Part shown: piece by piece, positions 53,417 through 62,280 of the stretch | Layout of the letters: each line of letters begins with the position of its first letter | Position numbering within the stretch: position 1 is the stretch's first letter | Assembly (NCBI RefSeq): GCF_014646135.1 | Contig: NZ_BMMW01000004.1 | Location: 62,001-126,000, forward strand | Reading direction: 5' to 3' | From: Nocardia camponoti | GTDB lineage: Bacteria; Actinomycetota; Actinomycetes; Mycobacteriales; Mycobacteriaceae | Length of the DNA: 64,000 nt | Position numbers and translations under genes: made by a program | The notes under the pieces: model-generated | What the model saw: the letters and a program-made list of their open reading frames with translations, nothing else | The model's database searches: none | What the model was told of the DNA's origin: nothing

Positions 53417-54055
53417 GTGCGCCAACTTGAGCAACTCTCGTTTTTTCGGCACCTTGAGTACGTCGAACAGCTCAGTGCCGAAGGCGACTTCGACTGCGCG
53501 CGCATCGAGCACCAGGAATACAAGGAAATTGACCTGCGTGATACCCGAATTTCGGATTCGGTGCTGCTCGACGTGACCTTCGCTGGCGGGGCGTTCGGTG
53601 CGGCCCGCTTCACCGATGTGTGGATGCGCGACGTCGTGATGACCGGATCGCACCTGTCCGATTCGCAGTGGCGCGACGTTGAGCTCGGCTCGTGTGCGTG
53701 GGTGGGGACTGATGCGATCGGCACCGAACTTCGCCGAGTCATCTTTGAGGGATGCAAGCTTGAGGGAGTGAATCTCCGTGGGGCCGTGCTGGATTCGGTG
53801 ACCTTCCGCGATTGTGTCTTGCGCGACGTCGACCTTGGCGAAGCGAAGGTCACGTCGGTCACGTTCCCGGGCACTCGCATCACCAGCTTAGCGCTCAACA
53901 AGGCACGCTTGAAGAAGGTCGACTTTCGGGGCGCGGAGGGTCTATCGATCACCGACGGATTGGACGCTCTACGCGGCGCGACCGTGACCCCTGTTCAGCT
54001 AATGGAACTCGCCCCCACTTTCGCCGCCGCATTTGGGCTGGTCGTGAAGGAGTAA
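53417..54055 (+). CDS. Pentapeptide-repeat protein
   Basis: 212 residues from GTG 53417. Repeats of A(D/N)LxX type form a right-handed quadrilateral beta-helix: FDCARIEHQEYKEIDLRDTRISDSVLLDV, ARFTDVWMRDVVMTGSHLSDSQWRDVEL, CKLEGVNLRGAVLDSVTFRDCVLRDVDL and so on through about residue 185. Some such proteins mimic DNA and protect gyrase (Qnr, MfpA), but this one is not specifically like either. Function unknown. Confidence 0.88.
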   Translation: MRQLEQLSFFRHLEYVEQLSAEGDFDCARIEHQEYKEIDLRDTRISDSVLLDVTFAGGAFGAARFTDVWMRDVVMTGSHLSDSQWRDVELGSCAWVGTDAIGTELRRVIFEGCKLEGVNLRGAVLDSVTFRDCVLRDVDLGEAKVTSVTFPGTRITSLALNKARLKKVDFRGAEGLSITDGLDALRGATVTPVQLMELAPTFAAAFGLVVKE

Positions 54056-54077
54056 ATCGCGCCGCGGCGAAATTCGC

Positions 54078-54623
54078 GTGCGCTTCGTGTTCGGTGAGCG
54101 GAAGATCGTTGCGGTGCGCTACACCAACGCCGAGTGTGTGAACTTTCGGGACTACCCGTTCGATCCCCCGTCGGGACCCGCGTGCCAGTGGATAGACATC
54201 AAACACTTCTCGATCGGTAACGTGTGCCTCTCTGATCAGGAATTACTCGCCGAGTTGATCAGCCAGCCGGAATACCACGACGGGTATATCGGTGCCGGGG
54301 TCGTCCCTTCCGATCCGCGCCACGGCCCATACTGGATCTCCGCGATTTCGCCGGGTGAATTCATCAAGGTAACCGCTGCCGAAGCGACAGCGGAAACCCA
54401 CAAGTGGACCGCGAATTGCGGCACCCTTCGGCCGGAATTAACCGCGCGAATCGAGGCGACGGTTTTGACGCGTTTCGCGGAAGGCAACGCGATCTTCGTC
54501 TTGCCCAAGTTGCCTGACAGCGCGCACCACGATTACGGGTGGATTCACACGGAATTCCACGAATTCGCGGTCGTGTCGGCAGACCGAACCCGCCTGTCAC
54601 TGATGGTTTTGGCGGACGACTGA
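54078..54623 (+). CDS. Hypothetical protein
   Basis: 181 residues; begins VRFVFGERKIVAVRYTNAECVNFRDYPFDPP and contains several Cys and Trp residues and PKLPDSAHHDYGWIHTEFHEFAVVS. No signal peptide or membrane helix. No family recognised. It starts 22 bases after the pentapeptide gene, probably in the same operon. Moderate codon bias typical of the region supports coding. Confidence 0.65.
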   Translation: MRFVFGERKIVAVRYTNAECVNFRDYPFDPPSGPACQWIDIKHFSIGNVCLSDQELLAELISQPEYHDGYIGAGVVPSDPRHGPYWISAISPGEFIKVTAAEATAETHKWTANCGTLRPELTARIEATVLTRFAEGNAIFVLPKLPDSAHHDYGWIHTEFHEFAVVSADRTRLSLMVLADD

Positions 54624-54633
54624 GGGTGCCACG

Positions 54634-54848
54634 CTAAAAGACGGGGCGCGGGCACAGCACCACTCGCCACCCATCCGGGTCCGCGAACGTGACCGCGCCC
54701 GCCTTCTCCCAATAGGGATTTTCCGCATCGCCCCGCTGTACCCGTCGTGGTCGGCGAAGCGCCCAATGACCGCGAATCCCAGTGCGCCACTGTAGAACTC
54801 CTCGATGGCGGCAAGCTGATCAGTGGGCCGCGCCACCCGCACCTGCAT
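54634..54848 (-). pseudogene. VOC/glyoxalase-family pseudogene, internal deletion
   Basis: ATG 54848 opens MQVRVARPTDQLAAIEEFYSGALGFAVIGRFADHDGYSG, the normal start of a VOC (glyoxalase/bleomycin-resistance) protein. About 70 bases before the end the frame shifts and the second half of the family reappears as NPYWEKAGAVTFADPDGWRVVLCPRPVF before the stop. The middle (about 50 codons) is missing, so the gene is dead. Confidence 0.85.
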
Positions 54849-54977
54849 AAACGCACTCACCCGCGAAACGCTACCCCGCGCCAAACCACTCAAGCACCTG
54901 CACGATGAACCCGTTCCCGTCAACAACTTGAAACAGGCGTTCGCCCCACGGTTGCGTGGTGAGCGGCAGCGTGAACT
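54774..54977. repeat. About 204-bp segmental repeat, copy A
   Basis: Matches 58924-59126 in the same orientation with scattered substitutions and a few indels; long identical blocks include CCGTTCCCGTCAACAACTTG. It spans the start of the VOC pseudogene and the end of another VOC gene. Confidence 0.9.
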
Positions 54978-54984
54978 GGCACTG
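54871..54984 (-). pseudogene. C-terminal remnant of a second VOC gene, copy A
   Basis: The minus strand reads FTLPLTTQPWGERLFQVVDG then NGFIVQVLEWFGAG and a stop at 54871, the C-terminal strands of a VOC protein (PWGERLFQVxDPNG type). No upstream part survives. The rest of 54985-55109 is empty apart from the promoter region of the helicase gene. Confidence 0.8.
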
Positions 54985-55109
54985 ATTCGCATGGACGCGC
55001 CGCCACTAGCAAGGGATGCCAACCTCTCGCCAACCCTGAGCGATTAACTTGTCGCGCAGTGGATTACAGCGTCGCCTCGATACAGTGCTGACGCGCCAAA
55101 GGGGGTCAC

Positions 55110-57071
55110 GTGGCCAATATTCACCGCGAGCGCATCGCCAGGTGGGCGGAGCAGCAGCTGGCTGAGCAGCGGCATCTTCCGCCTCAACAGCGGCGACTCC
55201 TAACGGGTTTGCTCACGACACCCGGGTGGCATTTGCTGCTCAGCCCTCGTCCGCCGTCGGCCAGCCGGGTTGCCGCGTACGCGCTCAGCAGGACTGGTGT
55301 CTTCGCGCTAACCTTCGTCGCGACGCCGCCATCACCGGAAACGCTACTCACCATCCGGCGAGAGGCAGAGCAAACTTTCGCACGACTCAGCATCAGCGGT
55401 ACCCAATTCGTGCCACATTCGATCGAACTCGTTTTTCTTGTTCCATACGGGTCACGGATAACAGCCGCCGGGCGCTACCTGGTCGCCAACGAAACCAATT
55501 TCGTCCACATTCTCTCTCGCCGAGATAACCGAATGCGAACCGAGCGCGTCGCCGAACTCGCGACAGCGGCTGCCGAAATTCTTAATTCCTGGCAATGGCT
55601 TAGCTGGGGCGACGCGCCCCGCACCGAAACTATCGAAAGCACCGGATTATTCGCCGCGGAAGATATCGCGGCCGACGCCCGGTTAGCGGCGCTGCGCAAA
55701 CCATTCAGCGACTGGATGACCTTCCTTGACCCCGAACAACTGCCGCACGTCACCGCCACGTTCACCGGTCCCGCGCGAATCAGCGGCCCTGCGGGCACGG
55801 GAAAATCCGTCGTCGCACTCCATCGCATGGCCCATTTTGTGAAGCGAAATTCAGGCCGCGTGCTGTTTACCACCTTCGTCAAGACCCTGCCCGCGTACCA
55901 CCGGCGAGGTTTCGCACGGCTGGCACCGGATGCCGCTAATCGGGCCGTTTTCCTGGGCCTCCATGCGTGGGCGATGAAGTTCTTAAATCACCGGGGCGTC
56001 GAATTCAACCTCGACACCGATGTCGTTGACGTCGCGTTTAAGCACGCCTGGACCAGATCAGGAAAGGTGCTAGGTAACGTCAAGGACACCGACATCGGAT
56101 ACTGGCGTGACGAAATCTCCCGGGTCATTAAAGGTCGAGGGATTGCGACAAAAGACGTCTACAAACGTGTCCCGAGGAAAGGTCGCGACGGCATCAGCTT
56201 AGTGGCCGCACGCCGCGAATACGTCTGGGAGAACTGGTACCTGCCCTACCAGCGAACGCTCGACAAAGCAGGCGCACACGATTTCGATGACATCATTGCT
56301 CTCGCCGTCGCGGAAATCACCGCGCGACCTCTCGACTCCACCGAGAATTTCGCGATGGTGGTCGTCGATGAGGTGCAGGATTTCACCCTGATGCAATTGC
56401 GGCTGGTTCACCTTATTGCCGGCGGTGGGCCCGACGCACAGCTACTGCTGGTCGGTGACGGACAGCAACAGGTTTACGCGGGCGGCTGCACCCTATCGGA
56501 GGCTGGCATTTCGCTCGCTGGCGCACGTGGCCGCGTTCTGCGGAAGAACTATCGCAATTGCGAAGCGGTGCTGACGTATTCGCAACGTATTGAGGCGAGC
56601 AATGCCGTTGACGACCTCGATGGCGGCGCGGGCATTGCCTTGCGCGACAGTCCGCCGGTCCTGCCGGGCGGCCGGGTCGTCGATATGCACGTCGCGCGCC
56701 ATGAGGTTGACGGTCTGCTGCCGAACGCCATCCGCGCGGCTGACCTTCCACCTGATGCTGAGGTCGCGGTGATCGTGAACTTCGCCAGTGAAGCGGCACG
56801 CTACCTGCGCGTTCTTCAGCGTGCGGGTTTCTCGACGCGCGCGCTGGAGGCCTATGACGGATCGCAGGTACACGAGATCAAGGTCGGCACAGTCCACCGT
56901 GCGAAGGGCATGGATTTCGCGGCGGTCTTCCACGTGACCGACGAACCGCCAACCGAGCTCAGTCGGCTGACCGGCGGTGCGCGCGATCGCGCCGAGATGC
57001 TCGCGCGCCAACTGCTCGTCGCGACGAGTCGGGCGCGCGACTATCTGTGGGTGGCCTACGTCGTTGATTGA
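55110..57071 (+). CDS. UvrD-like superfamily 1 helicase
   Basis: 653 residues from GTG 55110, AAGGGGG upstream. Walker A GPAGTGKS (226-233), DEVQD (about 419), GDGQQQVY, LRKNYRN and GTVHRAKGMDF, VATSRARD: a full set of SF1A helicase motifs. The 210-residue N-terminal domain is not an ordinary helicase part; it might be a degenerate nuclease-like (NERD-type) domain but I cannot show that. Such proteins join repair and defence systems. It stands alone between two degraded segments. Confidence 0.9.
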   Translation: MANIHRERIARWAEQQLAEQRHLPPQQRRLLTGLLTTPGWHLLLSPRPPSASRVAAYALSRTGVFALTFVATPPSPETLLTIRREAEQTFARLSISGTQFVPHSIELVFLVPYGSRITAAGRYLVANETNFVHILSRRDNRMRTERVAELATAAAEILNSWQWLSWGDAPRTETIESTGLFAAEDIAADARLAALRKPFSDWMTFLDPEQLPHVTATFTGPARISGPAGTGKSVVALHRMAHFVKRNSGRVLFTTFVKTLPAYHRRGFARLAPDAANRAVFLGLHAWAMKFLNHRGVEFNLDTDVVDVAFKHAWTRSGKVLGNVKDTDIGYWRDEISRVIKGRGIATKDVYKRVPRKGRDGISLVAARREYVWENWYLPYQRTLDKAGAHDFDDIIALAVAEITARPLDSTENFAMVVVDEVQDFTLMQLRLVHLIAGGGPDAQLLLVGDGQQQVYAGGCTLSEAGISLAGARGRVLRKNYRNCEAVLTYSQRIEASNAVDDLDGGAGIALRDSPPVLPGGRVVDMHVARHEVDGLLPNAIRAADLPPDAEVAVIVNFASEAARYLRVLQRAGFSTRALEAYDGSQVHEIKVGTVHRAKGMDFAAVFHVTDEPPTELSRLTGGARDRAEMLARQLLVATSRARDYLWVAYVVD

Positions 57072-57307
57072 AATCGTTCAGGCGGCGAAAATTCATGGGT
57101 CTCACCGTGTTTGGTTTCCGAACGAGCCTTGCGACAACCCCGCTACAAGTGGCTTCTTAGGGCCATAGCGCACCCTATAGTCGACTCACATCGCGTGAGC
57201 GGTAGCGGTAGTGCGGCGGGACCGGCAGTGGTTCGCCAGCGCTTCGGGGGAAGGAAATATGCGGTTCGCCCGGTCCCTTTTGTCAGTTCGGGTGCGGCAG
57301 TGAGTCG

Positions 57308-57427
57308 CGACCTCCAGCTCGCGATGATGAATTGTGGTGGGGCACTGAACATTTACTCGCGGGCGACGATCACCGTCGACGCGTCACAGTTCAGCGTGAA
57401 CGATGCAGTCTTCGGGGACACCATGTT
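57308..57427. repeat. 120-bp repeat of an unidentified gene end, copy A
   Basis: Matches 59406-59525, same orientation and frame. It encodes a tail LAMMNCGGALNIYSRATIT...NDAVFGDTMF, ending at a TAG near 57434. The surrounding gap 57072-57504 has no intact gene; the in-frame ORF upstream is not convincing, so this is a remnant. Confidence 0.85.
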
Positions 57428-57504
57428 CATCTAGGCCGAATGCGGTTGCCGCGCAACGGAAGTAGGCGCGGCTCGCGCTCTCGGCTCTTGCCGGGGGCGC
57501 GACG

Positions 57505-58062
57505 CTAGCCGTTCGCGTCGCCCCGCGGTCCAACCACGCGGTATTTTCCCATCAGAAACGCTTTGTTCCTTGCCCATTCGAGCAGCTCGAAATCGAACGG
57601 CTTCGTGAACAGCGGCCGCCCCGACCCGACGGTGACGGGCGCGTAGCTGATCAGCAGCTCGTCCAACATTCCGTCGGTAGCGAACTGCGCCGCCAGGTCG
57701 CCGCCGCCAACGACCCACACGCCCTTGTCCCCCGCAGCCGCCTCTAGCGCGGCCCGGTGCGAGGCGGGCGTTCCGTCGACGACCTGAATCGATTCGTGGA
57801 CCGGCGTCAACGCGCGATGCGTGAACACGAACGACGGCACGCTCGGGTACGGCCACTCCTCGCCCGACGCGGCGATGTGGTCGACCAGCCACTGATAAGT
57901 GGTGCGACCCATCGCAATCGCGCCGACCGACGTCATGAAGTCCTCGATATTCATCGGTCCGCGCTCATCGATTGGCTGGGACAGCAGCCAATCGAGACTG
58001 TCATTTTCGTCGGCGAGAAAACCGTCGAGCGTTGACGCGGTGTAGTAGGTGTACTTGGTCAT
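57505..58062 (-). CDS. RibD/dihydrofolate reductase-like protein
   Basis: 185 residues. TKYTYYTASTLDGFLADENDSLDWLLSQP, AIAMGRTTYQWL, VWVVGGGDLAAQF and LLISYAPVTVGSGRPLFTKP are the RibD C-terminal/DHFR-like fold with NADPH-binding GGGD. Small stand-alone reductases of this group are abundant in actinobacteria; substrate unknown. AGGAGG precedes ATG 58062. Intact within the decaying region. Confidence 0.88.
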   Translation of the reverse strand: MTKYTYYTASTLDGFLADENDSLDWLLSQPIDERGPMNIEDFMTSVGAIAMGRTTYQWLVDHIAASGEEWPYPSVPSFVFTHRALTPVHESIQVVDGTPASHRAALEAAAGDKGVWVVGGGDLAAQFATDGMLDELLISYAPVTVGSGRPLFTKPFDFELLEWARNKAFLMGKYRVVGPRGDANG

Positions 58063-58158
58063 GCGGTGCCTCCTGTGACGCGCGTGCACTGATCTGTCAT
58101 GTGTGGCTGCCCACCAAGCGTCGGGTCATGATCCAGATGGTCGAGAGGTAACCGCAGT

Positions 58159-58572
58159 CATGACGACTCCCCACGACGAAGAGTACGCACGGGCAGTACA
58201 GCAACTGAACGAGTTCGAACAGGTGCGACTGCGCGCGTTGGATCCGGGCTGTCCACCGGCGATGCGCTGGGTGCGCAGTTCTTCATCATGGGACGATCGC
58301 TGTCGAATCTTCGGTCGGGCACCGCACCCGTGGGACCGTGGGCCTGGACCGATGACACCGAGATGGCCTGCGGCGTCGTCGCGGTAGCGGTCGCCGCGGG
58401 ACAGGGGGCGTGCGCCCGCCAGACCCGAAATCCGCCCACGCCAACGGAGTTCCTCACCACCGTCCTGGGATACCTCGGACCCGGCGAGACAACGCACGGC
58501 ATCCCACGACGGCAGCCCGGCCTGAACGCATCGAGGCGACCCTGGCGCCCGGTGGCGATGGGCGCGCGCTAA
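58159..58572 (+). pseudogene. ADP-ribosylglycohydrolase pseudogene
   Basis: MTTPHDEEYARAVQQLNEFEQ starts at 58159 in one frame; after a frameshift near 58250-58262 the family core continues in another as STGDALGAQFF and PWAWTDDTEMACGVVA, the DraG/ARH motifs (GDALGA, TDDTEMA). The remaining codons to the TAA at 58572 include FLTTVLGYLGPGETTHGI but lack the second-half metal motifs. Frameshifted and truncated, so non-functional. Confidence 0.82.
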
Positions 58573-58699
58573 GGCGTCTGTCGCCGCGCAAGGGAAGAGG
58601 CGCCCGGCACGCAGGTGCTCACGAACGGAGTGCGCAGGCCCGATCCTCCTTGCCGCGCCGCAAGTCGGGGCACTCGTGGCGGCCCCCTGCAATCGGTGA

Positions 58700-58826
58700 G
58701 CACGCTGTGGTGGCGGCATCGGCCGAGTAGCTTTCGCCATCACAGCGTGCTGATCTTGATCAGCTAGTTCCGCCACCTGGACAGATGATCACCAGGCTGT
58801 GGTGGCGAAATTTCGCGCCGAAATTT
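58700..58826. repeat. Cluster of inverted and direct repeats
   Basis: GCACGCTGTGGTGGCG (58700-58715) pairs with CGCCATCACAGCGTGC (58735-58750), 15 of 16 positions. GCTGTGGTGGCG recurs directly at 58796-58807. A perfect hairpin AAATTTCG-CGC-CGAAATTT follows at 58808-58826. No gene covers this stretch. Confidence 0.75.
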
Positions 58827-58923
58827 ATCCCTGAGAGCCTGGTGGACCGGCGTCCAACTCCGTGCTTCGAACGCAAAGGCCCGCTACCTGCCTAAACTGG
58901 TAACCGGCTACGCCCATCTGGGT

Positions 58924-59126
58924 GAATCCCTGTGCGCCACTGTAGAACTCCTCGACAGCGGCGAGCTGATCAGTGGCCGCGCGACCCGCACCTGCGCAAA
59001 CACACTTACCCACGAAAACCTACCCCGCGCCACCCCACTCAAGCACCTGAACGATGAACCCGTTCCCGTCAACAACTTGAAACAGCCGTTCGCCCCACGG
59101 CTGCGTGGTGAGCGGGAGAACGAACT
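58924..59126. repeat. About 204-bp segmental repeat, copy B
   Basis: Second copy of 54774-54977. It is more diverged within the VOC reading frame (GAQGFTQMG in place of GALGFAVIG), so the copies have decayed separately. Confidence 0.9.
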
Positions 59127-59150
59127 CGACTCCGGTAGCGCGAAGTCGGC
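59020..59150 (-). pseudogene. C-terminal remnant of a VOC gene, copy B
   Basis: The minus strand reads LRATGVEFVLPLTTQPWGER then LFQVVDGNGFIVQVLEWGGAG and a stop at 59020. It extends a few codons further into the family than copy A. A VOC start fragment (TDQLAAVEEFYSGAQGF) lies on the same strand at about 58930-58985. Between 58063 and 59591 no intact gene is seen. Confidence 0.8.
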
Positions 59151-59223
59151 TTTCCTCCGCGAATCAACAGTCCCGCGGCATAGGCAGCCGAAATGGGCGA
59201 GGGGCGAGCCCGCTTATCCGAGA

Positions 59224-59250
59224 GTGACTGTCTCGCAAGGTATTTCAACG
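59224..59250 (+). pseudogene. Possible 5' scrap of an acyl-CoA ligase gene
   Basis: GTG 59224 reads VTVSQGIST, matching MTVSQDISS at the start of the fadD fragment at 63667, with about 22 of 26 bases shared. The reading then loses resemblance. Too short to be sure. Confidence 0.45.
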
Positions 59251-59405
59251 TGGCGTGGCACAGACTTCGGTTACCACGCACGGTGGGCGATGACAGCGGT
59301 GGGCCCGACACGTCGGCCGAGATCAGGCCCTCGATCTCGGGTCAGATCCGCAGTATCGAGGTAGGCAGCAAAGCGCCCCCGCGTCGACAGCCATATCGTC
59401 AGCAC

Positions 59406-59525
59406 CGATTTCCATCTCGCGATGATGAATTGCGGTGGGGCGGTCAACATCTACTCGTGGGCCACGATCGCCGCCGACGCACCGCAAGTCAGCGTCAACG
59501 ACGCGATCTTCGGCGGCACGATGTT
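59406..59525. repeat. 120-bp repeat of an unidentified gene end, copy B
   Basis: Second copy of 57308-57427, reading LAMMNCGGAVNIYSWATIA...NDAIFGGTMLF. Here the reading frame runs on without the stop of copy A. Confidence 0.85.
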
Positions 59526-59591
59526 GTTCCGCTGGCGTCTCCGAAATCGGGAATTACTGGGCGGTTACTGCAGGTGGATACCGTTGAGCGC

Positions 59592-61196
59592 ATGGTTATG
59601 CAGACGGAGCTGAAGAAGGTCGCGACGTCGGAGACGCTTTCGTCTGTCATCGGCGCGCACGCGGCGGGGCGCCCGGACGCCATCGCGTTGATCAGTGGGG
59701 ATCGGGAAATCGACTATCGGGCCCTGCATCGGGCGGTCAATAAAGTCGCGCACGCGCTCACGGCGGCGGGGATCGGGCGCGGGGACCATATCGCCTATCT
59801 GGGGCGCGACAGCGAGCAGTTATACGAGTTGGTGATCGGCTCGTCTATCGTCGGTGCCATCGTCGTGCCGATCAACTGGCGGCTCACCCCGACCGAGATC
59901 GCGCACATTCTCACCGATTCGCAGTGCGGACTGCTATTTGCCGACGCGGCCGCCGCCGACATCGGCGCGGCGGCGTTGGCCCGGGCGACGAGAATGCATG
60001 AAGCCCAACAGGTCACCGTGATCGGGATGGACGCGACCGAGGACGGGGGCGGCGGTTTCACCAATTGGCTCGCGCCGCACCCGGACACGACACCGCCGGT
60101 GCGGGCGACGCGCGCCGACCCGGTCTTGCAGATGTACACGAGCGGCACCACCGGGGCGTCGAAAGGCGTCATGGTCGCGCAGGAGAGTTTGTTCGCGGTC
60201 TGGGATATCACGTTCTCGTCCGGCTGGGACTGGCTGGTGCCGCGCCCCGACGACCGCGCGTTCGTCGCGATCCCCGGCTTCCACATCGCGGGTCACGCGT
60301 GGGTGATGCAGGGGCTGATTGCGGGCATCACCATCGCGATCATCCCCGAATTCACCCCGGGTGCCGCGCTTTCCACGATTCGGAAGCATCGGATCACCAC
60401 GATGACCGCGGTCCCGGTGATGTTGGCGCTTATCCTCACCGAGCCAGGCGTGACCGGTGCGGATTTCGACCTGCTCCGGCAGATCTCCTACGGCGGGTCA
60501 CCGATCCCGGAGAGCATGCTCATGCATTGCATGGAGAAATTCCAGTGCGAGTTCGTCCAGTTCTACGGCATGACCGAAACCGTGACGCCCGTGTCGTTCC
60601 TGCCACCGTCGGAGCATGTCGCGGGCGGTGCACGGCTGCGTTCGGCCGGACGGCCTTACCCCGGCTGCGAGATCGCGGTGATCGACGACAGCGGCGAGCC
60701 ATTGCCGCCGCGCCAGGTGGGCGAGATCGTCGTCCGGCCGCCCGCGCCGATGCTCGGCTACTGGAACCGACCGGAGGCGACGGCGACGACGCTGGTCGAC
60801 GGATACGTCCACAGCGGTGACGCGGGCTGGCTTGACGAGCAGGGCTATCTGTTCGTCAGCGACCGCATCAACGACATGATCATCGTGGGCGGCGAGAACG
60901 TGTATCCCGCCGAGGTGGAGAACACCATCACCAGCCATCCCGCCGTCCAGGACGCGGCCGTCGTCGGCATTCCCGACGAGCGTTGGGGCGAGGCGGTGCA
61001 CGCCTTCATCGTGGTGCGGCCCGGGCAGACGGTCACCGGCCGCGAACTGTCGTTGTATCTGCGCGACAAGGTCGCCGCGTTCAAACGTCCGCAGCGTTTC
61101 GACGTCATCGCCAGCCTGCCGCGCAATGCGAGCGGCAAGATCCTGCGACGGGAGCTGCGGCGCAAGTTCTGGGAGGGGCGCGAACGCGCGGATTGA
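59592..61196 (+). CDS. Acyl-CoA synthetase / acyl-AMP ligase (FadD family)
   Basis: 534 residues. Adenylate-forming ligase: P-loop-like YTSGTTGASKGVM, GFHIAGHAWVMQG, YGMTET, SGDAGWLDEQGYLFVSDRINDMIIVGGENVYPAEVE, and the catalytic Lys in ASGKILRRELR. It activates a carboxylic acid as its CoA thioester; the substrate could be a fatty acid or aromatic/alicyclic acid. ATG 59592 or ATG 59598. It is complete, unlike its neighbours, and its 3' end runs straight into a truncated SARP gene. Confidence 0.92.
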   Translation: MVMQTELKKVATSETLSSVIGAHAAGRPDAIALISGDREIDYRALHRAVNKVAHALTAAGIGRGDHIAYLGRDSEQLYELVIGSSIVGAIVVPINWRLTPTEIAHILTDSQCGLLFADAAAADIGAAALARATRMHEAQQVTVIGMDATEDGGGGFTNWLAPHPDTTPPVRATRADPVLQMYTSGTTGASKGVMVAQESLFAVWDITFSSGWDWLVPRPDDRAFVAIPGFHIAGHAWVMQGLIAGITIAIIPEFTPGAALSTIRKHRITTMTAVPVMLALILTEPGVTGADFDLLRQISYGGSPIPESMLMHCMEKFQCEFVQFYGMTETVTPVSFLPPSEHVAGGARLRSAGRPYPGCEIAVIDDSGEPLPPRQVGEIVVRPPAPMLGYWNRPEATATTLVDGYVHSGDAGWLDEQGYLFVSDRINDMIIVGGENVYPAEVENTITSHPAVQDAAVVGIPDERWGEAVHAFIVVRPGQTVTGRELSLYLRDKVAAFKRPQRFDVIASLPRNASGKILRRELRRKFWEGRERAD

Positions 61197-61938
61197 GGCC
61201 TACGCGAACGACGAGCGGATCGATCTCGGTGGGGTGACGCGTCGGGCGGTGTTGGGTTACCTGCTGCTGCACCACAATCAGGTCGTTCCGGCGAGCCGCT
61301 TGCGCAAGGCGCTGTGGGCCGACGATGCTCCGCCGACTGCCCGCAAGATCGTGCAGAATTCGATTTCGACCTTGCGCAAGACCTTCGTCAAACACGAGTT
61401 CGACGGTGTCGAGCTGGTGACGCAGACGCCCGGCTACCTGTTGCGACTCGACCCCGACACCGTTGACCTTTACCGATTTCGCAAACTCGTGCGGCTGGGT
61501 CGGCGGGAACTCGACGACGGCCATCCGGCGCTAGCCCGCGCCTATCTACGCCAAGCGCTCGGCATGTGGTCGGGCGCTGCGATGGCCGATCTGCTGGAAG
61601 CGGGCCTCGGCTGGAACGAGTTGTCGGCCATCGAGGACGAGCGGCTGGGTGCATACGAGGATTGTTTCGACGCCGAACTCAGTTGCGGGCTCCATCGGGA
61701 ACTCACGCCCGAGCTGGAATTGCTGACCACGACCGCACCGCAGCGCGAGAGTTTCTGTCGCCAGTACATGCTTGCCCTCTACCGCTGCGGCAGGCAGGCC
61801 GACGCGCTGAACTTCTATCAGTCATCGCGTGCCGCGCTGGTGGCCGATCTCGGGGTGGAACCGGGCCACGACCTGCGCCGACTGCACCAGCTGATCCTCA
61901 CCCAGGATTCGTCACTGACCCAGCGCACCCCGGCCTGA
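61197..61938 (+). pseudogene. 5'-truncated SARP/BTAD-type regulator gene
   Basis: Open in frame to the TGA at 61938. DNA-binding part: RRAVLGYLLLHHNQVVPASRLRKALWADDAPPTARKIVQNSISTLRKTF; BTAD part: ALARAYLRQALGMWSG, FCRQYMLALYRCGRQADALNFYQSSRAAL. The usual first 15-20 residues (MRFxVLGPLEV) are missing: the in-frame sequence begins IEAYANDERIDLGG right at the ligase stop. GTG 61234 could still make 234 residues lacking the first strands of the OmpR-like domain, so limited function cannot be excluded. Confidence 0.7.
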
Positions 61939-62280
61939 TCCAGGGCGGTGGTCAACACCGCGACAAACGATTCGACCACCGCCATGACAACGACGAAGGC
62001 GATGAGCGCGATCACCGCGGCGACGCCGGCGGCCCCAAGACCGCACATCCCGGCGATGAGCACGGCGATGCCGACGAGCGCGAGCGCGACGTCGGCACCG
62101 AGCAGCGACACCAGGCCCTTGTCGAGCTGGATTCGACCCATCGCGAGCGCCACCGCGCCGACCCCACTGGCCAGCACGACAGCGCACGCGAGCACCTGAA
62201 CGAGGACCGAGATGTCGCGCTGTGGTTCGGTTTCGGTGGTGGTGACCACCACCGCGACCAGGAGCAGACCGAGGATGCGG
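61939..62280 (-). pseudogene. Multi-helix membrane protein fragment
   Basis: The minus strand encodes three or four hydrophobic helices (VLVQVLACAVVLASGVGAVALAMG, LLGADVALALVGIAVLIAGM, VAAVIALIAFVVVMAVVESFV). The plus strand in this stretch has the Ala/Thr/Ser composition expected of an antisense shadow. No start codon with SD and no natural ends can be seen: it stops at the SARP 3' end and joins the TetR fragment near 62280. Family unknown. Confidence 0.55.
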
